Part shown: positions 27,691-35,357 of the stretch, piece after piece
Numbering within the stretch: position 1 is the stretch's first letter
Layout of the letters: each line of letters starts with the position of its first letter
Origin: Candidatus Curtissbacteria bacterium RIFCSPLOWO2_12_FULL_41_16
GTDB taxonomy: Bacteria > Patescibacteriota > Microgenomatia > Curtissbacterales > GWA2-41-24
Length of the DNA: 42,184 nt
Reading direction: 5' to 3'
NCBI GenBank assembly: GCA_001776545.1
Contig: MFBZ01000008.1
Span: 1-42,184 of the forward strand
Made by a program: the position numbers and the translations under genes
Notes under the pieces: model-generated
The model's input: the letters and a program-made list of their open reading frames with translations, nothing else
The model's database searches: none
What the model was told of the DNA's origin: nothing

Positions 27691-27978
27691 ATGAAGTTTG
27701 TTTATAAATCACATTTTAAATTTAGGGCTAAACAGCGCGGGATTAGTTTGAAGTTAGCGACGGAGATTTACGAAAATGCTTCAGAAAAATTTTACGATGT
27801 TTTACGAGAGCACCATATTGTTATTTGCAGAATGAAATTTAGAAGTCGGATTAGAAATCTAGTGCTAGCATATGATAGAATTGATGACACAATTGAGTTT
27901 GTTACAACTCATATAATAAAAGATAAAGAGATTGATAACAAAGTAAGATCGGGAAGGTGGAAACATGAGCAAAACTAA
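27691..27978 (+). CDS. DUF4258-like putative toxin
   Basis: HFKFRAKQRGISLKLATEIYENA...VLAYDRIDDTIEFVTTHIIK; paired with a DUF2283-like ORF. Confidence 0.6.
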   Translation: MKFVYKSHFKFRAKQRGISLKLATEIYENASEKFYDVLREHHIVICRMKFRSRIRNLVLAYDRIDDTIEFVTTHIIKDKEIDNKVRSGRWKHEQN

Positions 27979-28186
27979 AATACATTATGATAAAAAGAGT
28001 GACATTCTTTATATAGTTTTAAAAAGTGGCCCTGAGGAATATGCAGAAGAGGTTACTCCTTATGTGACTGTAGAATATGATGAGGCTAATAAACCCATCG
28101 GGATTGAAATTTTTAAGGCTTCAAAGATTCTTGGTGAGAAGCTGATTAAGAAAGACATCCCCAGGACTACTCCAATTTCTGCTTAA
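27965..28186 (+). CDS. DUF2283-like protein (putative antitoxin)
   Basis: KIHYDKKSDILYIVLKSGP...VTVEYDEANKPIGIEIFKASKIL. Confidence 0.75.
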   Translation: MSKTKIHYDKKSDILYIVLKSGPEEYAEEVTPYVTVEYDEANKPIGIEIFKASKILGEKLIKKDIPRTTPISA

Positions 28187-28429
28187 TTTTTTCAAAGGTG
28201 AGGATGTTGTGGCAGTTGTTCATCTCCACATCTAGTTACGGTGGGTAAACCCTTGCATTATTTTACTTGACAGCTTATTTGCACCGGAGTTATCCTAAAA
28301 ATAGGATGGAATCTTCTGAAGGTCTTACCCCCCGTCATGAGCCAAATTCTCTAGGACCTGTGGATCTCGCTTGAGTGCATTTACTTCCATTGCCGTGCTC
28401 AGCTTCCATCCGCAACTCTTAATGCCAGA

Positions 28430-28750
28430 TTGTTGCCGCTTACACATAGAGAAGTAGACCCACAAGACTTTAGCCGTACTGGTTTATTTGCTTCTGGAGA
28501 GAAAAAAGTTCTAGTTGCGCCTGAGGGAGGAAATAGTAAAGAAGAGCTAAATGCTGAACTTGAAAGAGTACGAGAGCTAAGTAGCATTTTGTTTAAGGTT
28601 GTTGAAGAAAAGCGATCAAAGTTTTCAGGTAGACCACCGCAGGAGGCATCTGCTCTCGCACTTAAGGTTGGTGGTGGGGCTGAAGAAATAAATGTTAGAA
28701 TTCCCAGCAAAACACCAGCATATCGACCAAGACAAAGAATAGGCCACTAA
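28430..28750 (+). CDS. Hypothetical protein
   Basis: 106-aa ORF, no recognised domain, non-ATG start likely; weak. Confidence 0.25.
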   Translation: MLPLTHREVDPQDFSRTGLFASGEKKVLVAPEGGNSKEELNAELERVRELSSILFKVVEEKRSKFSGRPPQEASALALKVGGGAEEINVRIPSKTPAYRPRQRIGH

Positions 28751-28776
28751 TTTTTCTATTTTCTCATCAGGGCTCG

Positions 28777-28827
28777 CTTTATTTGGTTGGGGAAGTGCGG
28801 ACAATGTGGAAGTTACCAGAGTTTTAA
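28777..28827 (+). pseudogene. Ghost copy 1 of the folC 3' end
   Basis: Encodes LYLVGEVRTMWKLPEF* with many synonymous differences from the folC terminus. Confidence 0.88.
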
Positions 28828-28860
28828 CGTCTTGAAACATACACAGGTTTTAGCTAGAAT

Positions 28861-29109
28861 GTGTGTATGTTGAATAAAAGAACGAACATTCTATTTGACG
28901 AAAATCTTTGGAAAATTTTAACGACAGTGGCTAGCCGCCGCAAAACTTCCGTCGGTCGGCTGATAAGAGAGGCTGTAGCCAAAATATACACTAGTGATGA
29001 AGAGCTGGAGGAAAGAAAAAAAGCATTTGAGGAAATTTTAAGGATTAGAAAGGTCAGCAAAAGACGTATTGATTACAAGGCCCTCATTAATTATGGCCGC
29101 AAAGATTAA
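28861..29109 (+). CDS. Ribbon-helix-helix-like antitoxin (VapB-type)
   Basis: KRTNILFDENLWKILTTVASRRKTSVGRLIREAVAKIY. Confidence 0.7.
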   Translation: MCMLNKRTNILFDENLWKILTTVASRRKTSVGRLIREAVAKIYTSDEELEERKKAFEEILRIRKVSKRRIDYKALINYGRKD

Positions 29110-29488
29110 AACCTTTGTTGTTGACGCTTCTTTTGTGCTTTCTTCGCTACTGCCAGATGAAAAATCTCCTGAAGCTGATAAGCTGTTGGGAAGATACGTT
29201 GCTGGTGAGATTGATCTTGTTTCAACAAATGTCTTTGAGCTGGAAGTATTTAATGGCTTGAGGTCTGCAATACTGCAAAATCGTATCGCCAAACGGGATG
29301 CTCTGGCAATTGCAGAAAGATTCCTAAAGCTTAGCATTTCATGCGAGGGTATAGATCCCTATAGAGCTTTCTTGATTGCTCAAAAAGAGAATTTAAGCGT
29401 TTACGATGCTTCGTATGTATTCTTGGCAAGATCGAAAAATCTGCCACTTTTGACACTAGACAGGAGAATGGCGAGATTGGCAAAGTGA
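29093..29488 (+). CDS. PIN-domain toxin (VapC-type)
   Basis: VVDASFVLSSLLPDE, FELEVFNGL, VYDASYVFLARSKNLPLLTLDRRM. Confidence 0.88.
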   Translation: MAAKIKTFVVDASFVLSSLLPDEKSPEADKLLGRYVAGEIDLVSTNVFELEVFNGLRSAILQNRIAKRDALAIAERFLKLSISCEGIDPYRAFLIAQKENLSVYDASYVFLARSKNLPLLTLDRRMARLAK

Positions 29489-29490
29489 AA

Positions 29491-29555
29491 GTGCGCACGA
29501 TGTGGAAGCTGCCCGCCTTCACGTAAAGTTACGGCGGACTAAGATGGAGTTTTGA
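29491..29555 (+). pseudogene. Ghost copy 2 of the folC 3' end, interrupted by a palindromic element
   Basis: GTGCGCACGATGTGGAAGCTGCC | 32-nt insert | GGAGTTTTGA. Confidence 0.78.
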
Positions 29556-29622
29556 GGTAGAATTGCCGGTTATGGGTAATTGAGATGCTACTTGATGCCG
29601 TTGGTGTTTTTCCTCCATACTA

Positions 29623-30816
29623 TTGTTAGTGATTAAACTTTCCGATTTAGACGTCGCCGGCAAGCGCGTTTTTTTGAGGGCAGATTTGGACGTGCCGCTA
29701 GGATCGCTGAACGCTGAACCCGCCGGCACTAAAGTTTTGGTGGGCAGGCGACTAACGACTAATGCCGAACAAGCTACTCGTCTTCGTAATCTTAAACCCA
29801 CGGTTGAGTATTTACTCTCAAAACAGGTAAAACAGGTTTTTATTGCTGGCCATATCGACAGACCAACGCCTTCGCTTCAAAACGGCAATCCGGTAATTGA
29901 TCCAGCACTTTCGACACAGCAACTTCTTGGGCCGTTGGAGGAAATTTTAGGTACAAAGATAGTATTCAAACCCGGCTTGTCTATTCTGCACGAACCTGGT
30001 TTGTACCAGGTAGACAAACCAGGTTCGGAAAATTCGGAAAATGTTTTCTTGCTTGAGAACTTGCGGTTTTGGCCGGGGGAGACGGTAAACAACCTTGAGT
30101 TTGTAAAGCTGTTGGCGGGTCTTGCCGATATCTATGTCAATGAGGCTTTTGCTAATTGCCATCGGGCGCATGCTTCGATGGTGGGTTTGCCGATGCTCTT
30201 GCCGCATGCTGCGGGCCTTCATTTAGAAAAAGAGATATTTGAACTCAATCATCTTCTGGAAAATCCAGCAAGACCTTTTGTAGCCATTGTCGGCGGAGCA
30301 AAAATCGAGACAAAAGTACCGGTTATTGAGAACCTGGCGAAAGTAGCCGACTATGTTTTGGTGGGAGGGAAGATAGCAAAGCAGTTGACAGTTAACGGTT
30401 CACAGTCAACAGATAATGCTAACACCAAACCCGGTTTGGAATTGCCCTACAAACCGGGTTTGGATGAGTCGTCAAATGTAATAGTGGCTACTTTAACAGC
30501 TGACGGTAAGGATATTAGTGATGAGTCAATTAGCAAGTTTAGAGAGATAATTGGCAAAGCCAAGACTGTTGTATGGAACGGGCCGATGGGAGTTTTTGAG
30601 GAGGGATTTTTGAAAGGATCACAGGCAGTTGCCGAGGCGATTTTGAAATCCGGGGCATATTCTGTTGTCGGCGGTGGCGAAACTATCGAATTTTTAGCCC
30701 AAAATAACCTTCTTGCCGCGGGAGCAGGCGGATTCTCTTTTGTTTCTTCCGGCGGCGGGGCGATGCTTGTGTTTTTGGCGGGCAAAGAGTTGCCGGGAAT
30801 AAAAGCACTAGAGTAA
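29623..30816 (+). CDS. pgk: Phosphoglycerate kinase (with probable in-frame inserts)
   Basis: KRVFLRADLDVPL, LLENLRFWPGE, VNEAFANCHRAHASMVG, GPMGVFE, VVGGGETIEF. Confidence 0.96.
   Translation: MLVIKLSDLDVAGKRVFLRADLDVPLGSLNAEPAGTKVLVGRRLTTNAEQATRLRNLKPTVEYLLSKQVKQVFIAGHIDRPTPSLQNGNPVIDPALSTQQLLGPLEEILGTKIVFKPGLSILHEPGLYQVDKPGSENSENVFLLENLRFWPGETVNNLEFVKLLAGLADIYVNEAFANCHRAHASMVGLPMLLPHAAGLHLEKEIFELNHLLENPARPFVAIVGGAKIETKVPVIENLAKVADYVLVGGKIAKQLTVNGSQSTDNANTKPGLELPYKPGLDESSNVIVATLTADGKDISDESISKFREIIGKAKTVVWNGPMGVFEEGFLKGSQAVAEAILKSGAYSVVGGGETIEFLAQNNLLAAGAGGFSFVSSGGGAMLVFLAGKELPGIKALE
29992..30026. repeat. Palindromic element in pgk (GAACCTGGTTTG/CAAACCAGGTTC)
   Basis: Perfect 12-bp inverted repeat, 11-nt spacer. 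Confidence 0.8.
30426..30462. repeat. Palindromic element in pgk (CAAACCCGGTTTG/CAAACCGGGTTTG)
   Basis: Perfect 13-bp inverted repeat, 11-nt spacer. Confidence 0.85.
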
Positions 30817-30877
30817 TTTTTAATTTGAAATTTTAAATTTTTATTCAAATTTTAATATTTAATTTTAAAAATTCATT

Positions 30878-30914
30878 GAAAATACCAAAGCGTATTTTTG
30901 ATAAATCAAAAAGT
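30878..30914 (+). repeat. ACCAAAGCG double-hairpin intergenic element, copy 3
   Basis: GAAAATACCAAAGCGTATTTTTGATAAATCAAAAAGT. Confidence 0.88.
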
Positions 30915-31026
30915 GTAAATTTAAAATTGAAAATTGAAAATTTATATCAGCTATTCACTTTGAGCTTTCGCTTGAAGGGGCCTCCTGATATATCAGAATT
31001 TGATAAATTGCTGATATACTGAAAGT

Positions 31027-32082
31027 ATGATCCGCGTTGCCATTAATGGATTTGGGAGAATTGGCAGGCAGGCTTTCAAAGTCTGGTTTGATAGACACCG
31101 GGAAGAAATGTCGATTGTTGCTGTTAATGATTTGACGGATGCTGCGGTTCTTGCCCATCTTTTAAAATACGATAGTGTTTATGGGAATTGGAATCACGAT
31201 GTAGGCGGTCAGAAATTGGTCGATGACATCAAAACAGCAGATGACGGTCAGCAGGTTGGAAAATTGGCGGTTGACGGGCAGGAAATAGCGGTATATGCAA
31301 CCAAAGAGCCGGAAAAATTGCCCTGGAAAGATTTGGGAATTGATGTGGTTTGCGAGTCAACCGGCCGTTTTACCAAAAAAGAAGATGTTGGTAAACACAT
31401 AGCGGCGGGTGCTAAAAAGGTGGTCATTTCTGCGCCCGGTAAAGAAACACCGACGTTTCTATCGGGTGTCAATGAAGAAAAATATGCCGGCGAAGATATC
31501 ATTAATAATGCTTCTTGCACCACAAACTGTATCGCGCCGGTTGCTCGGGTTATGAACGATGCCTTTGGAATCAAAAAAGCCATGATGACCACAATCCACG
31601 CGGTGACTGCCGAGCAGAATTTGGTCGACGGACCACCGCCAGGGGGGAAATCCGCTGACTTAAGACGTGCACGAGCGGCATACGTTAACATAATTCCGAC
31701 AACAACTGGGGCTGCGATCGCAACAGGCGAGGCGATTCCTGCACTTTCTGGCAAGTTTGATGGGGTTGCACTTAGGGTACCGGTGATTTGCGGATCGATT
31801 TCGGATTTTACATTTCTTTTGAAAACTAGAGTCACAGTTGAGGTAGTGAATAGGGCACTATCTGAGGCTGCAAGGGGTGCCCTTGCAGGAATTCTGGCGG
31901 TTTCTGATGAGCCTTTGGTTTCTTCTGATATCATCGGTCGTAGTGAATCCTCTATTGTTGATTTGTCCTTAACACGGGTTGTTGATGGCGATATGGTCAA
32001 AGTTTTTGCTTGGTATGATAACGAATTCGGTTATTCTAATCGTCTAATCGAGCAAGTCATAAAAGTCGGCAATGCTAAATAA
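31027..32082 (+). CDS. gap: Glyceraldehyde-3-phosphate dehydrogenase
   Basis: VAINGFGRIGRQ, NNASCTTNCIAPV, WYDNEFGYSNRL. Confidence 0.97.
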   Translation: MIRVAINGFGRIGRQAFKVWFDRHREEMSIVAVNDLTDAAVLAHLLKYDSVYGNWNHDVGGQKLVDDIKTADDGQQVGKLAVDGQEIAVYATKEPEKLPWKDLGIDVVCESTGRFTKKEDVGKHIAAGAKKVVISAPGKETPTFLSGVNEEKYAGEDIINNASCTTNCIAPVARVMNDAFGIKKAMMTTIHAVTAEQNLVDGPPPGGKSADLRRARAAYVNIIPTTTGAAIATGEAIPALSGKFDGVALRVPVICGSISDFTFLLKTRVTVEVVNRALSEAARGALAGILAVSDEPLVSSDIIGRSESSIVDLSLTRVVDGDMVKVFAWYDNEFGYSNRLIEQVIKVGNAK

Positions 32083-32149
32083 CCGAATTCGTTGCGGGAG
32101 CCTTCGCCTATTACATTGATCGATGTCATGTAATGGCTACAACTGCCTA

Positions 32150-32212
32150 AATGAATGGGGCTACGCTAATCGTTTGGTTGAACAGGTGATTAAGGTTGGC
32201 AAAGTTCTCTGA
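32150..32212 (+). pseudogene. Ghost copy of the gap 3' end
   Basis: Encodes NEWGYANRLVEQVIKVGKVL*, compare gap terminus NEFGYSNRLIEQVIKVGNAK*. Confidence 0.88.
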
Positions 32213-32449
32213 AATCTCTCTTTGACTTCTTGTCCTAGAAAGAAATTTCTGATATACCACTTCTAGCGCTGAAGCGTAAAGAATTTTCAATTTGAAATTT
32301 TAAATTTTCATTCAAATCTCAATTACAAAATTTTGATAAGAAAATATTTTAAAAAAAATATTTTGAAACTTTCGAAAATTAAATCATTAAGAATTATAAA
32401 TTGTAAATAATGTTTCACAAGGACTAAAGTCGGAAAATTATTTCTGCCT

Positions 32450-33316
32450 ATGGATCTTTCAAAAATTTACCCTTTACGTCCGGACTGGGTTCATAAAGGC
32501 AATTACGGTTCCGTTATGGTCATTGCCGGGTCAAAACTTTACACAGGTTCGGCGACTTTGGCCGCGGTTAGCGCGCTTCGAGCAGGTGCCGACTTGGTGA
32601 CAGTGGCGGCTCCGATAAGAGCCAGTGATGTTGCCGCCCACACTTTATGTGACCTAATGACTTTTCCTTTAAGAGGTGATTATCTGCAAATGAAACATGT
32701 TGCTGATATTTTGGATACCGCCCACGTGAGAAAGGTTAACAGTGTGGTTTTGGGCTGTGGCCTCGGAAGACATCAGTCAACTTTGAATGCCATTTACAAA
32801 CTGATTACAAAGTTGACCGCTCTTATGGTTCTGGATGCTGACGCTCTTTTTGCAATTGCCCAAAGACCAGAGGTCTGTTTTGGTAAACAGGTAATTCTTA
32901 CGCCTCACGCGGGGGAGCTGGCGATTTTGTTGGGATCCCCCTTCGCTAAGGCTTCGGAAGGACAAGCAGGAGCAATTTTGGAAAACTTTGAGGCTAGGCT
33001 GGTGGCTGCCAAGCAGGCGGCCGATAAATACCACTGTCTGGTTTTAGTTAAGGGGCATGTGGATATTGTGACTGACGGAGTAAGCACGATGACCAATAAT
33101 TCCGGTTCGGTCTATATGACCAAAGGCGGTTTTGGAGATACTTTGGCCGGAGTTTTGGGAGCACTTTTGGCCCGGGGAGTCGGGATATTTGAAGCGGCTT
33201 GCGCGGCAGCTTACATTAATGGAAAAGCAGGAGAAATGGCGGCTCAGGCGAATGGGGAGGGAATTGTCGCCTCGGATATTTTCGAGTATATACCGAGGGT
33301 GATTCAACAAGTTTAA
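32450..33316 (+). CDS. nnrD: ADP/ATP-dependent NAD(P)H-hydrate dehydratase
   Basis: HKGNYGSVMVIAGSKLYTGSATLAA, LTPHAGELAILLG, VLVKGHVDIV, GGFGDTLAGVLGALLARG. Confidence 0.9.
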   Translation: MDLSKIYPLRPDWVHKGNYGSVMVIAGSKLYTGSATLAAVSALRAGADLVTVAAPIRASDVAAHTLCDLMTFPLRGDYLQMKHVADILDTAHVRKVNSVVLGCGLGRHQSTLNAIYKLITKLTALMVLDADALFAIAQRPEVCFGKQVILTPHAGELAILLGSPFAKASEGQAGAILENFEARLVAAKQAADKYHCLVLVKGHVDIVTDGVSTMTNNSGSVYMTKGGFGDTLAGVLGALLARGVGIFEAACAAAYINGKAGEMAAQANGEGIVASDIFEYIPRVIQQV

Positions 33317-33379
33317 TTTTCAATTTTCATTGAATCTTTAATGATCTAATTTAAAAATTAGGAAAATTTATATTTAATT

Positions 33380-33416
33380 GAAAATACCAAAGCGTATTTT
33401 TGATAAATCAAAAAGT
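33380..33416 (+). repeat. ACCAAAGCG double-hairpin intergenic element, copy 4
   Basis: GAAAATACCAAAGCGTATTTTTGATAAATCAAAAAGT. Confidence 0.88.
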
Positions 33417-33436
33417 GTAAATTTAAAATTTAAAAT

Positions 33437-35296
33437 TTGGTAGTAATGTTTGGCAAAAAGCTTCTGTTGATTTTCTTTCTAGCTCTGTTTTTGCGCTTGA
33501 TTTTTTTAGGCAGCGTGCCAGCCGGGTTTCATAATGACGAAGTGGATGTCGGTTACGTGGGTAAGTTTATTGTTCTAAATGGCAAAGACCCGGCCGGTAA
33601 CATTTTGCCCCTGGCATTTAATAAGTTTGGAGACTTCAGGCCGACGGGATTGTTTTATCTGGCAGGTATTTCCCAGTTGATTTTCGGCTCTAATGAGTTC
33701 GCGGTCAGATTGCCTACAGCGCTTTTCGGGGCCTTGACGGTTTTTCCGCTATTCTTTTTGGCAAGAGAGTTATTTTCAAGTGCTCGGGCTCCTGTCGGCA
33801 GCTCGTCCCACTCGACGTCCTCGGCTGATTCAGTTTCAGACCGTGTTCAAAATCGACCCGTCAGCCTGCGGGCGCTGGGTGGGACTCCCTCCGCTGCCGC
33901 CACCCCTCGTACTTCCTTACGGACTACCCCTCGCGAAGTTTACCCCGAGCGCAGTCGAGGGGTCATGTTTTTGAGGTGGCTCCCCCCGCTACTAAAACCT
34001 CGGCAAGATAAGTCAGACGTCAGAGGTCAATTGTCAAATGTCAGCGCGCAGACGGTTCCGCTATTTGCCGCGTTTTTCCTAGCTATTTTGCCCTGGCACA
34101 TTGTACTTTCAAGAGCAGGACATGAGGCAATTGTCGGCTATTTTCTGATAGCCTGGGGACTTTATTTCCTTTTTAAATTTAAGGACGGGAGGGAACGGAG
34201 GTTTCTGGTTTACGGTTTCTTGTTTTTCGTTTCTTCCTACCTTCTCTATCACGGGACAAGGATAGCGGTGCCGCTTTTGTTGCTTTCCTTGCTGCCTTTT
34301 TTCCAAGAGCGCGCTTTTTTTAGATTTGTTCTTGTCTTTGTGGTTTTGACGGCGGTTATTGTTCTTGCGCCAATCGGCCGGGGCAGGCTTTCGCAGGTAA
34401 TTTTTTATAAAGATCCGGGAATGGTTACCAAACTTAGGGAATTGCCGTATCCGGATCGGGGTAATATTTTGGTTGCCCGGGTTTTTCATAATAAGGCGGT
34501 AGTTTACACAAGGTCACTTGCTGGCCAATATTTGCAATATTTCTCGCCGGATTTTCTTTTTTTGCGCGGTGGTTATCCGGAAAGATATATGGTACCGGAG
34601 GCAGGACTCTTGCTTATTTTTATGGTTCTTCCTTTTGCCATTGGACTGATCGCATTGGCCGCGCGAGGCGAGATAGGACCGCTTCCAATTGTCTGGCTTC
34701 TGGTTGCTCCGATTTCTGCGGTTTTGACTTATGATGATATTCCCAATATAACCAGAACTTCATTTATGATAATACCAATCGTTTTAATTTGCGCATACGG
34801 CTTCTGGTATCTTGCCAATATTTTGAAAAATAATTTTACTCAGAAGTTAATTTGCGGGACTTTGCTTCTGGCGATTTTTCTGGAGTTTGTCTATTTTGAG
34901 CACCAGTACTCTTTCCACCAAAAATTATATAAAGGAATACTGCGCGATGATGGGGCGCGGGAGATTGTTAAATATATGGCCAGTCAAAAAAGTAAGTATG
35001 AGCTGGTAGTTGCTCCATACGGCCCGAATTTGCCGTTTTACTTTCTTTTCTATAGCGATATTTTTGATCGCGCAATTCGTCTCGATATTGCCGATCGGGA
35101 TGCCAATTTCAGGCATGGGAACGTGCTCTTTTTGAGAGACAGTTGTCCTTCCCATCGAGCCGACCACTGGCCTTCCCAAAATGTGCTTTATATAGACGAG
35201 GCGAATTGCGAGGTTAAACCGGGTAAAATGGAGGTCACCAGAGTTGCCAGAGATGACGCGACAATAGCTTTCAGGGCGTATGTGGTAATTGAGTGA
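33437..35296 (+). CDS. PMT/ArnT-like polytopic glycosyltransferase with a large loop insert
   Basis: FHNDEVDVGYVGKFIVLNGKDPAGN, GDFRPTGLFYLAG, NEFAVRLPTALFGALTVFPLFFLARELF. Confidence 0.75.
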   Translation: MVVMFGKKLLLIFFLALFLRLIFLGSVPAGFHNDEVDVGYVGKFIVLNGKDPAGNILPLAFNKFGDFRPTGLFYLAGISQLIFGSNEFAVRLPTALFGALTVFPLFFLARELFSSARAPVGSSSHSTSSADSVSDRVQNRPVSLRALGGTPSAAATPRTSLRTTPREVYPERSRGVMFLRWLPPLLKPRQDKSDVRGQLSNVSAQTVPLFAAFFLAILPWHIVLSRAGHEAIVGYFLIAWGLYFLFKFKDGRERRFLVYGFLFFVSSYLLYHGTRIAVPLLLLSLLPFFQERAFFRFVLVFVVLTAVIVLAPIGRGRLSQVIFYKDPGMVTKLRELPYPDRGNILVARVFHNKAVVYTRSLAGQYLQYFSPDFLFLRGGYPERYMVPEAGLLLIFMVLPFAIGLIALAARGEIGPLPIVWLLVAPISAVLTYDDIPNITRTSFMIIPIVLICAYGFWYLANILKNNFTQKLICGTLLLAIFLEFVYFEHQYSFHQKLYKGILRDDGAREIVKYMASQKSKYELVVAPYGPNLPFYFLFYSDIFDRAIRLDIADRDANFRHGNVLFLRDSCPSHRADHWPSQNVLYIDEANCEVKPGKMEVTRVARDDATIAFRAYVVIE

Positions 35297-35357
35297 TATA
35301 AGTCATAAGATGTATTGGCTATTGAAGACGGTTGTGATTCCACTTTAAAATTAACTA

